From NCBI RefSeq assembly GCF_030537745.1, contig NZ_JAUNVI010000027.1, positions 1-42,533 of the forward strand: DNA of 42,533 bases, in the 5' to 3' direction. The stretch comes from Ornithinimicrobium sp. GTDB taxonomy: Bacteria; Actinomycetota; Actinomycetes; Actinomycetales; Dermatophilaceae. Positions 8,663 to 16,913 of this stretch are shown piece after piece. A program made the position numbers and the translations under genes. A model generated the notes under the pieces. The model was not told the origin of the DNA. It ran no database searches and saw only the letters and a list, made by a program, of their open reading frames with translations. Within the stretch, counting starts at the first letter, position 1. Every line of letters starts with the position of its first letter.

Positions 8663-9340
8663 ATGAGCCGCAAGATCGTCGTCATCACGGCCGGACTGTC
8701 CCGGCCCTCGTCCACCCGCCTGCTCGCCGACCGGATCGCCGACTCCGTGACTACCCGGGTGAGTGCGCGCGGAGAGGTGGCGACAGTTGAGGTCATCGAG
8801 CTGCGTGAACTTGCCCAGGACCTGGCCATCACGATGACCACCGGCGGGCTGGCGACGCCTGCGGTCCACCGGGCTCGTGACCTGGTCACGGGTGCGGACG
8901 GGCTGATCGCCGTGACGCCGGTCTTCTCCTCGAGCTACTCGGGGCTGTTCAAGATGTTCTTGGACGTGCTCGACACGGACGCCATCAACGGCATGCCGGT
9001 CATCATCGCCGCGACCGCGGGGACCGCCCGGCACCAGCTGGTCCTGGACTATGCCCTGCGTCCCGTGTTCACCTATCTGCGCGCTGTCGTGGTCCCGACC
9101 GGTGTCTTCGCCGCGACCGACGACTTCGGCGGCAGCGAGAGCGGGGGGTCGGGGTTGACCTCGCGGATCGGGCGTGCGGCCTCCGAGCTTGCGGCGCTGA
9201 TCGTCGCCGAGTCCGGGTCCGTAGCGGGCTTCATACCTGAGTCGGGGGACCTCTCGCTAGCGCTGCGCCGCACCTCCGGCACGGAGTTGGACACCGACGT
9301 CACGCCGTTTGAGCAGTTGCTGCAAGGCCTGGACGGTTGA
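8663..9340 (+). CDS. NADPH-dependent FMN reductase, CE1759 family
   Basis: 225 residues with a flavodoxin-like fold of the FMN_red family. It opens VVITAGLSRPSSTRLLADRI (phosphate-binding loop), with TPVFSSSYSGLFKMFLDVLD around residue 90 and a conserved ATAGTARHQLVLDYALRP segment around residue 113. It should supply reduced FMN to the preceding luciferase-like monooxygenase, 44 bases upstream. GGAGG lies 6 bases before the ATG. The two genes are read as one functional unit. Confidence 0.88.
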   Translation: MSRKIVVITAGLSRPSSTRLLADRIADSVTTRVSARGEVATVEVIELRELAQDLAITMTTGGLATPAVHRARDLVTGADGLIAVTPVFSSSYSGLFKMFLDVLDTDAINGMPVIIAATAGTARHQLVLDYALRPVFTYLRAVVVPTGVFAATDDFGGSESGGSGLTSRIGRAASELAALIVAESGSVAGFIPESGDLSLALRRTSGTELDTDVTPFEQLLQGLDG

Positions 9341-9367
9341 TCCGCGCCCGAACGAGCAGGTGGTCCG

Positions 9368-10198
9368 GTGACCGATGACCGGGTTGTCGGTCGGCCTGTC
9401 GTGCCCGAGCCGCCGGAGCTGAGCGTCGGACCTCTCGAGCTGGCTGCTGCCCCTCCGGAGCTCATGGGCGGGCACCTCTCCCCGCCACCGCAGCGTGGGC
9501 GTTCCTGCCTGAGCGTGGTGGGCACGCTGGGGATCGTCCTGGCCGTCATCGTGGGCACCGTGATCGCGTCACCGGCGATGAACCTGGGCGACCTGCGTGA
9601 CGTCGTCCGCACCGACCCGCTCCACGGCGAGCCCGGGTCCGGTGGCGACGGCTACACCTACCTCATCACCACCCCGTCAGGCTCACCGATCACCTGGCCC
9701 TGCGCCGGCACCATCGCGATCGAGGTCAACCCCGAGCACGCGCCCAAGGAGTATGGCGAGTTGCTCGCGTCGGCGATCTCGACCGTCAACGAGTCCAGCG
9801 GGTTCACCTTTGAGGTGGTGGGGGAGACAGCCGACCGCGGGTTCGCGGACAAGCGGGTGGGTTCGGTGCTCGTCGGCTGGGCGGACGCGGACGAGGTGTC
9901 CGAGCTCTCCGGCCCCACGGCGGGGCTGGGTGGCGCGACCTACACCCAGGGTCCGGGCGGGGGAGGTCACGCGATCGGCGGCACGGTGGTCCTCGACACC
10001 GATCTGCCGGGTGGGTGGCTCCGCGACAAGAGCGGTGACCGGGAGCTGATCCTGACCCACGAGCTGATCCACGTCCTGGGCCTGGGGCACAGTGCCGACC
10101 CCACCCAGCTCATGGCCGCCGAGCACCGCGACCAGGTGCAACTCGGCGACGGCGACCGCGCCGGCCTCGCGGCCCTGCGCGAGGAAGCCTGTTCCTGA
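9368..10198 (+). CDS. Membrane-anchored matrixin-like zinc metalloprotease
   Basis: 276 residues, GTG start. About 45 polar residues precede one hydrophobic helix (LSVVGTLGIVLAVIVGTVIA, about residues 52-71), so the catalytic domain is placed outside the cell. The C-terminal domain carries the extended zinc motif HELIHVLGLGH (His231, Glu232, His235, His241) and a Met-turn candidate, Met249. This is the metzincin (M10 matrixin-like) pattern. Two cysteines, in WPCAGT and the terminal EEACS, could pair. Gene start follows the FMN reductase by 27 bases. No prodomain cysteine switch is obvious. The substrate is unknown. Confidence 0.8.
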   Translation: MTDDRVVGRPVVPEPPELSVGPLELAAAPPELMGGHLSPPPQRGRSCLSVVGTLGIVLAVIVGTVIASPAMNLGDLRDVVRTDPLHGEPGSGGDGYTYLITTPSGSPITWPCAGTIAIEVNPEHAPKEYGELLASAISTVNESSGFTFEVVGETADRGFADKRVGSVLVGWADADEVSELSGPTAGLGGATYTQGPGGGGHAIGGTVVLDTDLPGGWLRDKSGDRELILTHELIHVLGLGHSADPTQLMAAEHRDQVQLGDGDRAGLAALREEACS

Positions 10199-10204
10199 CT
10201 GGCA

Positions 10205-10250
10205 GGAGCGACCGCCCGGTGTGGCACGGGCGACCGCTCGGTGTGGGTTC
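10205..10250 (+). repeat. Dispersed repeat copy 1 (GCGACCG...CGGTGTGG pair)
   Basis: Two near-identical half units, GCGACCGCCCGGTGTGG and GCGACCGCTCGGTGTGG, are joined by CACGG. The same arrangement appears at 27072-27111 on the other strand and, diverged, at 34798-34885. It lies just after the protease stop. Confidence 0.6.
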
Positions 10251-10278
10251 ACCCCTTCCGCCGAGCCAGCGGCGGCTG

Positions 10279-10284
10279 TAGTGT
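10279..10284 (+). promoter_or_regulatory. Putative -10 of the SDR-monooxygenase operon
   Basis: TAGTGT fits TANNNT and would place the transcript start about 50 bases before the GTG at 10340, leaving a leader with the Shine-Dalgarno AAGGAGAAGAAG. No clear -35 is visible. CCGCC/GGCGG just upstream could form a small hairpin terminating the previous gene. The PaaX-type operator seen further right is absent here. Confidence 0.4.
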
Positions 10285-10339
10285 CTGCATGACGGCAATC
10301 GCAAGGACGCGATAGCCGCGCCGGACAAGGAGAAGAAGA

Positions 10340-11128
10340 GTGGCGACCCTGGACGGACGAGTGGCCCTGGTGACGGGGGGTGCGACCCTGATCGGTCGTG
10401 GGGTGGTGCAGTCGCTGCGTGACCATGGCGCCACTGTCGTGATCGGCGACATCGACACCGAAGGCGGGCAGTCCGCTGCCCAGACGATCGGCGAGGGTGT
10501 CAGTTTCGTGCCGCTCGACATCACCGACGACGCCGCCATCAGTGAGGTGGTCAGCGGGATCGTGGAGCAGCACGGTTCGCTCGACATCCTCGTCAACCTG
10601 GCCTGCAGCTATCTGGACAACGGCGGGGAGACCACCCGCCAGGACTGGCTCTCGGCCTTCGACGTCAACGTCGTCGGTGCCGTCGTCACCACCCACGCAG
10701 CGCGCGAGCATCTAGCTGCCAGCGGGCACGGCGCGGTCGTCAACTTCAGCTCGATCTCCTCCTCGGTCGCCCAGACCGGACGCTGGGTCTATCCCGCGTG
10801 CAAGGCCGCGATGGTGCAGCTCACCCGCTCGATGGCGATGGACCTGGCCGCCGACGGCATCCGCGTCAACTCGGTCAGCCCGGGCTGGACCTGGTCGGCG
10901 ATCATGGACTCCCTCAGCGGCGGCGACCGGGCCAAGACCGACCGCGTCGCCGCACCGTTCCACCTGACTCGCCGGGCCGGTGACCCCCGCGAAGTCGGTG
11001 AGGTCGTCGCCTTCCTGGCCTCCGATGCCGCTTCCGTGGTCACCGGCGCCGACTGGGCCGCCGACGGTGGTTACTCGGCGATGGGCCCGGAACAGGCTGT
11101 GCCCGCCATCCCCCAACTCGAAGCCTGA
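10340..11128 (+). CDS. SDR family oxidoreductase
   Basis: 262 residues, GTG start with a strong AAGGAG upstream. It is a classical short-chain dehydrogenase/reductase using NAD(P). The cofactor loop is TGGATLIGRG (residues 13-22), a variant of TGxxxGIG. The usual NNAG is replaced by NLACSY around residue 90. The catalytic triad is complete: Ser in NFSSISSS, Tyr151 and Lys155 in YPACK. It is first in a tight operon with a flavin monooxygenase (13-base gap) and a CrtI-like oxidoreductase (4-base overlap), so it probably oxidises or reduces an alcohol/ketone in the same substrate pathway. The exact substrate is unknown. Confidence 0.85.
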   Translation: MATLDGRVALVTGGATLIGRGVVQSLRDHGATVVIGDIDTEGGQSAAQTIGEGVSFVPLDITDDAAISEVVSGIVEQHGSLDILVNLACSYLDNGGETTRQDWLSAFDVNVVGAVVTTHAAREHLAASGHGAVVNFSSISSSVAQTGRWVYPACKAAMVQLTRSMAMDLAADGIRVNSVSPGWTWSAIMDSLSGGDRAKTDRVAAPFHLTRRAGDPREVGEVVAFLASDAASVVTGADWAADGGYSAMGPEQAVPAIPQLEA

Positions 11129-11141
11129 ACAGGAGCGTTCC

Positions 11142-12659
11142 GTGAAGATCGCCATCATCGGCGCCGGCTTTGCCGGCCTTTCCGCGGTGCGCGTCCTGCG
11201 CTCCTTTGGCCACGACGTCGTCGCCTACGAGAAGTGCCCGGACGTGGGAGGGGTATGGAGTGCCACCCGGCGTTATCCGGGCCTCACCACCCAGAACACC
11301 AAGGACACCTACTCGTTGTCCGAGCTGCCCATGCCCAAGCACTTCCCGCAGTGGCCGACCAGCGCTCAGGTGCAGGACTACATGGAGCACTACGTCGACC
11401 GCTTCGACCTGACCCCCTACCTGCGGCTGTCTACCGAGGTCACCCGGGCGGATCCTCGAGCGGAGGGTGGGTGGAGCATCACCACGCGCCCCGCCGAGGG
11501 CGGCGAGGAAGTGACGAGCGAGGTCGACTATCTCGTGGTGGCCAACGGGATCTTCTGCGAGCCGTTCGTCCCGCAGTATGACGGCCGGGCCGAGTTCGAG
11601 GCCGCGGGCGGACGAGTCCGGGCGCCCAGCGAGGTCCACTCCGCGGAGGAGGCCGCCGGGCAGGACGTGGTCGTCGTCGGCTACGGGAAGTCTGCCTGCG
11701 ACATCGCGGCCGGTCTCTCCGACGCCGCCGGATCCACCACCGTCGTGGCCCGACAGCTGATCTGGAAGATGCCCCGCAAGCTCGGCGGCGCGCTCAACTA
11801 CAAATACCTCATGCTGACCCGCCTCGGCGAGGGCTTGTTTGAATACCTGCGACCTAACAAGGTCGAGAAGGTCCTGCACGGGCCGCTCAAGCCGGTCCGC
11901 AACAGCATGCTCGGCCAGCTCGCGTGGGTCGCGACGAAGCAGGACTCCCTGAAATCCCTGGGGTTGGTCCCCGAGGGCGGTTTCGAGCGGATCGCGCGCA
12001 GCACGGTCAGCCTGACCACCGATGGCTTCTTCGCCAAGGTCAAGGAGGGCAGCATCTCAGTCGTCCGCGACACGCACATCACTCGTCTGGGCGCGGTCGA
12101 TGGGCGTCCCGTGGCCGAGCTGGCCGACGGCACCACGCGCCCGGCGGACCTGGTTGTCTGCGCCACGGGCTTTCGGCAGGAGGTGCCCTTCCTCCCGCAG
12201 GACGTGCAGCAACGCCTCACCGACGAGCGCGGCAACTTTGTCCTCTACCGCCAGATCCAGCCGATCGGCATACCGGATCTGTCGTTCTGCGGCTACAACT
12301 CCAGCTTCTTCTCCCCGCTGTCGGCGGAAGCCGCTGCCCTCTGGATCGCCTGCCACCTCGAGGGCATGCTCTCCCTGCCGGAGCCAGAGGAGCAGCGCCG
12401 TCTGATCGAGGAGCGACTGCGCTGGATGGAGGAACGCACCGAAGGGCACCACGCCCGCGGCACCAACCTCATCCCGTTCTCGATGCACAACGTCGACGAG
12501 ATCCTGGACGAGGTCGGCGTGACCCGGTCCAAGGCCACCACGGCCAAGGAATGGCTGATGCCGATCGACCCGTCCTCCTACCGCGGCATGGTCGAGGAGA
12601 TGCTGGCCCGCAGGCCGGCCCAGACGCAGGTGGCTGCGAGCGCTGAGGGCCGTTCGTGA
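11142..12659 (+). CDS. Class B flavin-containing monooxygenase (FMO/BVMO type)
   Basis: 505 residues, GTG start after AGGAG. Two Rossmann dinucleotide motifs are present: FAD-binding GAGFAGLSAVRVLRSFG at the N-terminus and NADPH-binding VVVGYGKSACDIAAGL near residue 183. GGVW...RYPGL is typical of FMO and Baeyer-Villiger enzymes. The class fingerprint FxGxxxHxxxY/W is degenerate: only a SEVHS-like remnant precedes the second Rossmann motif. Such enzymes hydroxylate, N- or S-oxidise, or insert oxygen next to a ketone. Co-transcription with an SDR suggests an alcohol to ketone to ester or hydroxylated product series, but this is inference. Confidence 0.85.
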   Translation: MKIAIIGAGFAGLSAVRVLRSFGHDVVAYEKCPDVGGVWSATRRYPGLTTQNTKDTYSLSELPMPKHFPQWPTSAQVQDYMEHYVDRFDLTPYLRLSTEVTRADPRAEGGWSITTRPAEGGEEVTSEVDYLVVANGIFCEPFVPQYDGRAEFEAAGGRVRAPSEVHSAEEAAGQDVVVVGYGKSACDIAAGLSDAAGSTTVVARQLIWKMPRKLGGALNYKYLMLTRLGEGLFEYLRPNKVEKVLHGPLKPVRNSMLGQLAWVATKQDSLKSLGLVPEGGFERIARSTVSLTTDGFFAKVKEGSISVVRDTHITRLGAVDGRPVAELADGTTRPADLVVCATGFRQEVPFLPQDVQQRLTDERGNFVLYRQIQPIGIPDLSFCGYNSSFFSPLSAEAAALWIACHLEGMLSLPEPEEQRRLIEERLRWMEERTEGHHARGTNLIPFSMHNVDEILDEVGVTRSKATTAKEWLMPIDPSSYRGMVEEMLARRPAQTQVAASAEGRS

Positions 12660-14314
12660 GCCTGCATGACGTCGTTGTGGTCGGGTCCGGGATCAACGGG
12701 CTTGTCGCTGCGGCCGAGCTCGCGGGCGCCGGGCTCGACGTCTGTCTCGTGGAGCGCAACGACCGGCTCGGCGGCTTCATCGCCTCCGACGAGCTCACGG
12801 TGCCCGGCTTTGTCCACGACACCTACTCCTCCTGGCACCCCCTCTTCGTGACCGGCGGTGCGTATGCCGCTCTCGGTGAGGACCTGGCCCGCCACGGACT
12901 GACCTACTGCCAGACCGATGACGTGGTCACCGCCAGCGTCGACCGCGAGGGCAACGCCGTGATCGCCTACCGCGATCCGGCCCGCACGGCGGAGGGACTG
13001 CGCGATGGGGCCGACCGCGCGGCCTACCTGGAGATGGTCGATGAGTTGGTCGCCGACATCGACCTCATCGGCGCGCTGCTGGGCACCGAGCTGCGCGGAC
13101 CCGGCCTGGCCTCAGTCGGCGCCAAGATGGTGCGGCGGCGGGGTCGAAGCGGGGCCGAGAGTTATGTCCGGCAGGTCGCCACGAGCGGGCGCAACTGGCT
13201 GCGCGGCCGGTTCGTCGGGACGCAGGTCGACCAGCTGTGGGCGCCCTGGCTGCTGCATGCCGGCCTGTCGCCGGACAGTGCCTCGGGCGGGCTGATGATC
13301 CCCCTGCTCGCCGCGACCATGCACGGTGCGGGGCTGCCGATCGTCAAGGGTGGCCAGGGTGTCTTTCTCAAGGCCTTCGAAGGGCTCCTGGCCGAGCGTG
13401 GCGTCACCGTGCACACGGGCGTCGAGGTGGACCGGATCCACCCGCACGACGGTCGGGTCGCGGTGGTGCGCGCCGGTGATCAACGGTGGGAGGCGAGGAC
13501 CGCGGTGCTGGCGTCGGTGTCGCCCACCTCGCTCTACGACCGTCTCCTGCCCCGCGCGAGCGTCCCCGAGCCGGCTCGCGTGGAGGCGGCCGCCTACCGT
13601 CCGGGACGTCGCGCCATGCAGCTGCACTTTGCCCTCAACGGGCCGATCCCGTGGACCAACCCGGCGCTGGCCGCCGTCCCGCTCGTGCATCTGAGCGACG
13701 GGTCGGGCAGCACCGGCATCGCGTGCGCGCAGGCCGAGGCCGGTCTGCTGCCGGCTCGGCCGACGGTCGTCGTCGGGGCGCAGCATGTCCTTGACCCGAC
13801 GCGGGTGCCCGACGGCAAGGCACTGCTCTGGCTGCAACTGCAGGAGCTGCCCGGCGAGCTGCGTGGTGATGCAGCTGGCGAGCTGGACGTCAGCAGCGGG
13901 TGGACACCTGGGCTCGTGCAGGGGTATGTCGATCGTGTCCTGTCCCTCGTCGAGGAGCAGGCGCCGGGCGTGCGTGAGCTCGTCGTCGGCCAGCACGAGT
14001 TCAGCCCGGTCGACCTCGAGGCGCACAACCCCAACGCCATCGATGGCGATCCCTATGGCGGTTCGGCCGAGCTGGACCAGAACCTCCTGTGGCGTCCCGG
14101 CCCCACGACGTCACGCCACCGCACGGCAGCGCCCGGCGTTTGGCACATCGGCGCGGCGACCCACCCCGGCCCCGGGCTCGGCGGCGGCTCCGGCCACCTG
14201 GTGGCCCAGGCGTTGATCACCGGCACCGGCACGACCGTCGGGACGATCAGGCACGGACTGGAAGCGGCCACCGAGGGTGTCCGGTCGCGGCTGGGCGGGC
14301 TCCTGCACCGCTGA
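12656..14314 (+). CDS. CrtI/PYROXD2-like FAD-dependent oxidoreductase
   Basis: 552 residues, GTG start overlapping the previous stop by 4 bases. The N-terminal FAD motif is VVVVGSGINGLVAAAELAGAG followed by the VERNDRLGG segment. The C-terminal FAD contact GAATHPGPGLGGGSGHLVAQ is typical of phytoene-desaturase-like amine oxidoreductases. No carotenoid genes are nearby, so a role in pigment synthesis is unlikely. In this operon it probably desaturates or isomerises the product of the adjacent SDR/monooxygenase. Function remains open. It ends the operon and converges with the TPP enzyme gene. Confidence 0.82.
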   Translation: MSLHDVVVVGSGINGLVAAAELAGAGLDVCLVERNDRLGGFIASDELTVPGFVHDTYSSWHPLFVTGGAYAALGEDLARHGLTYCQTDDVVTASVDREGNAVIAYRDPARTAEGLRDGADRAAYLEMVDELVADIDLIGALLGTELRGPGLASVGAKMVRRRGRSGAESYVRQVATSGRNWLRGRFVGTQVDQLWAPWLLHAGLSPDSASGGLMIPLLAATMHGAGLPIVKGGQGVFLKAFEGLLAERGVTVHTGVEVDRIHPHDGRVAVVRAGDQRWEARTAVLASVSPTSLYDRLLPRASVPEPARVEAAAYRPGRRAMQLHFALNGPIPWTNPALAAVPLVHLSDGSGSTGIACAQAEAGLLPARPTVVVGAQHVLDPTRVPDGKALLWLQLQELPGELRGDAAGELDVSSGWTPGLVQGYVDRVLSLVEEQAPGVRELVVGQHEFSPVDLEAHNPNAIDGDPYGGSAELDQNLLWRPGPTTSRHRTAAPGVWHIGAATHPGPGLGGGSGHLVAQALITGTGTTVGTIRHGLEAATEGVRSRLGGLLHR

Positions 14315-14348
14315 GCAGCACCAGCCCGCCCAGGGCACCACGGCACCG

Positions 14349-14370
14349 CCTGCTAGGCGCCGGCAGCAGG
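14349..14370. terminator. Possible hairpin between convergent genes
   Basis: CCTGCT (14349-14354) and AGCAGG (14365-14370) are perfect inverted arms in the 58-base gap between the converging CrtI-like and TPP-enzyme genes. There is no T-tract, so it is only a weak candidate for a bidirectional terminator. Confidence 0.3.
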
Positions 14371-14372
14371 GG

Positions 14373-16013
14373 TCAGTGCCCCTTGAAGGCCTCCTCCAGC
14401 CACCACGACGCCTCATCCTTGGTGACCTTGGCATGCACGAGCATCGGCCCGGTCGGACCGGCAGCGACCCAGTCGCGGACGGGCGCCAGATCCTCCATGG
14501 AGGTCACCGTGACCGCCGCCATGCCGTAGCCGCGGCCGATCGCGGCGATGTCGGTCGGTGGGAACTGCACGGTGTCCAGGCCGTAGCCGTGGGGGCCGAA
14601 GTGATGCACCTCGGCGCCGTAGGCCTCGTCGTCGTAGACCACGACGAGCATCGGCAGGCCCAGGCGCACGACGGTCTCGAGCTCGCTGGCGCCCATCAGC
14701 GCGCCGCCGTCGCCGAGTGCTGCGACGGGGAGCCGGTCCGGCTGGGCGAGCGCGGCGCCGATCGCGGTGGCCAGGCCGAGCCCGATCGACTGGAAGGCCT
14801 GCGTGAAGCAGAAACCCTGCTCGTCGGGCACCTGCAGGAACATGCTCGGATAGCCCATGAAGTTGCCGGAGTCGACGGCCACGACACGCTCGGTAGGGAG
14901 CAGGTCGTCGAGGGCGATGGACAGCGTGCGCGGATCGATGAGCGCGTCTGTCCCGGTGTCTTCATAGCCCACGTCGCGCCAGCGCAGCTCCTTGTCCAGA
15001 CGGTCCCGCAGCTGTGGGCTCCGGTATGCGGTGCGGCGCTCATCGAGGGCGTCGCACGCGGCGAGAGCGGTCCGCGTGACGTCGCCGACGACCCCGAAGG
15101 TGAGCTCGCGGTGGACGCCGATCGCGTCGGCGGTGTCATCGACCTGGACGACGATCGCGTCGTCAGCGATCAGCCTCCCGTGTCGCATGGTCCACATGTT
15201 GAGGGCGCAGCCCCAGCCGACGATGAGGTCGGCGCCGTGGACCAGCTCGGCGGTCAGTGGTGAGGAGAAGCCGCCGGAGATGTCGAGCTGCCAGGGGTCG
15301 TCGTGGAAGAGTCCCTTGGCGACCGCAGAGGTGGCCAGCAGGGCACCCGCCGTCTCGCCCAGCTCTCGGAGCGCGTCTCGGGCGGCGTGCGACCGGCCGC
15401 CTCGTCCGGCCACAAAGACGGGTCGTCGTGCGTTGCGCAGTGCGGCGACGAGCCGCTCGAGGTCCTCGGCCGACGGCTCGACCGGGCTGGGGGCCGGTGG
15501 CAGGGCCGCGCCATCGAGAGCGCCCTCGGGCACCTCTTCCTCCTGCACGTGCAGCGGCAGGTTGAGCACCACGCTGCGCCGTCCGTGCACCGCCTCGGCG
15601 ACTGCGGCCACCGTCTGGGCAACCGCCTCAGCGCCGGAGGTGATCCGGTGCGGCACGGCGCCGACAGCCCGCGACATCGCCTCCTGGTCCACGAAGAAGT
15701 TGGACCGCGGCTCCGTCACCTCCGCAGCGACCACGATCAGCGGGGTCCGGCTCTTGGCCGCCTCGGCCAGGCCGGTCAGCGTGTTGGTGAAGCCACAGCC
15801 TTGATGCACCGTGACGGCGGCGGGTCGCCCCGAGGTGCGGGCGTAGCCGTCAGCGGCGGTGGTCCCGCCGCCCTCGTGACGGGTCGCGACGAAGCGCGCC
15901 CCGGCGTCGGCCATGGCATTGGTGACATGGAAGTTGCCCGAACCGACGACGCCAAAGACGTGGTCGACACCGCAGGCGACGAGCGCCCGACCGACAGCCT
16001 CGGCGACGAACAC
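14373..16013 (-). CDS. TPP-dependent decarboxylase-like enzyme, isatinate decarboxylase candidate
   Basis: 546 residues, GTG start, 3 bases after the isatin-hydrolase-like gene. It has the three-domain layout of acetolactate synthase/benzoylformate decarboxylase enzymes: N-terminal PYR domain with the activating Glu47 in RHEGGG, a central domain, and the C-terminal PP domain with GDGG at about 434. The second part of the TPP motif, usually NN after about 25 residues, is YDDEAYG here, so Asp replaces Asn. Tight pairing with a cyclase-family isatin hydrolase matches the known auxin route in Bradyrhizobium, where isatin is hydrolysed to isatinate and a TPP-dependent enzyme decarboxylates it toward anthranilate. 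Alternatives are benzoylformate decarboxylase or a cyclohexanedione-hydrolase-like ring cleaver. Confidence 0.8.
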   Translation of the reverse strand: MFVAEAVGRALVACGVDHVFGVVGSGNFHVTNAMADAGARFVATRHEGGGTTAADGYARTSGRPAAVTVHQGCGFTNTLTGLAEAAKSRTPLIVVAAEVTEPRSNFFVDQEAMSRAVGAVPHRITSGAEAVAQTVAAVAEAVHGRRSVVLNLPLHVQEEEVPEGALDGAALPPAPSPVEPSAEDLERLVAALRNARRPVFVAGRGGRSHAARDALRELGETAGALLATSAVAKGLFHDDPWQLDISGGFSSPLTAELVHGADLIVGWGCALNMWTMRHGRLIADDAIVVQVDDTADAIGVHRELTFGVVGDVTRTALAACDALDERRTAYRSPQLRDRLDKELRWRDVGYEDTGTDALIDPRTLSIALDDLLPTERVVAVDSGNFMGYPSMFLQVPDEQGFCFTQAFQSIGLGLATAIGAALAQPDRLPVAALGDGGALMGASELETVVRLGLPMLVVVYDDEAYGAEVHHFGPHGYGLDTVQFPPTDIAAIGRGYGMAAVTVTSMEDLAPVRDWVAAGPTGPMLVHAKVTKDEASWWLEEAFKGH

Positions 16014-16016
16014 GGC

Positions 16017-16787
16017 TCAGCGCTCGATGAGAGCGACCACGCGCACGGGTGAGCCCGAGCCGTCGACGATCTTCAGCGGAGAGGCCAGGACCATCGCCCC
16101 GGCCGCAGGCAGTTGGTCGAGGTTCTGCAGCTGGGCCAGGCCGTACTTGCCGGCGCCGAGGAGCATGGAGTGGCACGGGAAAGCGGGGTCGAAGGAGTGG
16201 GCAGCGCCAGCATCGGTCCCCACGGTCTCCACGCCGATGCCGATGAGGTCGCTCTCCTGCGCGACCCAGCGGGCGCACTCGACGGACATGCCCGGGCTGG
16301 TCGGGCCGGTCTGCGTGTTGTTGATCATGTCCTCTTGGGTGGTGCGGGCGGACCATCCGGTGCGGCACAGGAGCCAGCCGCCGCTGGGCAGCGCGCCGTG
16401 CTCCTCCTCCCACTCCTGGAGGTGCTCCCGCTCGATGAGGAAGTTGGGGTCGGCCGCCACCTTGTCGGTGACGTCGAGGACGGCAGCAGGCCGGACGAAG
16501 ACGCCCGCCGGGACCTTGGAGATGTCGTCGAGGTCCTTGCCGGTCACCCAGTGGATCGGGGCGTCAAAGTGGGTGCCGGTGTGCTCACCGGTGCGGAAGT
16601 TGTTCCAGTACCACCCCGGGCCGCGGTCGTCGTAGCGGCTGATCTCCTCCAGCTGGAACTGCGCGGTCTGACCGAACTCGGGCGGCAGCTCCAGGAGAGG
16701 GGTCTGCGAGGACAACGGAGCAGTGAGGTCGATGACCTCGATGCTGCCGTCGCGCAGCGCCTCGGCAAGCTGGGTGAGGATAGACAT
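16017..16787 (-). CDS. Cyclase-family metal-dependent hydrolase, isatin hydrolase-like
   Basis: 256 residues, the typical length for this family. It carries the metal signature HTGTHFDAPIHW: His69, His73 and Asp75 as metal ligands, His79 as candidate catalytic base. The preceding WYWNNF places aromatic residues (Trp59, Trp61) where isatin hydrolase holds its flat substrate. A further conserved His lies in FPCHSMLLGAGKYGLAQL. The fold also includes kynurenine formamidase (KynB), but no kyn genes are nearby, while a TPP decarboxylase follows 3 bases downstream and anthranilate-CoA genes lie in the same island. It would open isatin to isatinate. ATG 16787 has GGAGG 5 bases upstream and a PaaX-type promoter before it. 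Confidence 0.78.
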   Translation of the reverse strand: MSILTQLAEALRDGSIEVIDLTAPLSSQTPLLELPPEFGQTAQFQLEEISRYDDRGPGWYWNNFRTGEHTGTHFDAPIHWVTGKDLDDISKVPAGVFVRPAAVLDVTDKVAADPNFLIEREHLQEWEEEHGALPSGGWLLCRTGWSARTTQEDMINNTQTGPTSPGMSVECARWVAQESDLIGIGVETVGTDAGAAHSFDPAFPCHSMLLGAGKYGLAQLQNLDQLPAAGAMVLASPLKIVDGSGSPVRVVALIER

Positions 16788-16822
16788 GAATACCTCCGAT
16801 AGGGCGGGTCGCGGTTGACCTC

Positions 16823-16852
16823 AGCCTATGACGGATCGATGACGGTCGTCTA
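16823..16852 (-). promoter_or_regulatory. PaaX-type promoter/operator 1 (isatin hydrolase operon)
   Basis: Read on the minus strand: -35 TAGACG (16852-16847), 18 bp, -10 TAGGCT (16828-16823). The near-palindrome AGACG-AC-CGTCA (16851-16840) overlaps the -35. Operator, 8-bp spacer and WCATAS at the -10 match the other promoters of the island base for base in layout. Confidence 0.65.
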
Positions 16853-16913
16853 GAGGTCGCAATAGTCGCCGAACGTCAGGCAGATTGTCGCCGCTCCTGG
16901 CTGACTCTCCTGC

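Noticed and set aside
12656-14314. Carotenoid biosynthesis assignment for the CrtI-like protein
   Set aside because: No phytoene synthase or other crt gene is in the window and the operon partners point to small-molecule oxidation.
14277-15263. Plus-strand frame opposite the TPP enzyme
   Set aside because: Antisense shadow; composition rich in Gly, Arg and His with no domain.
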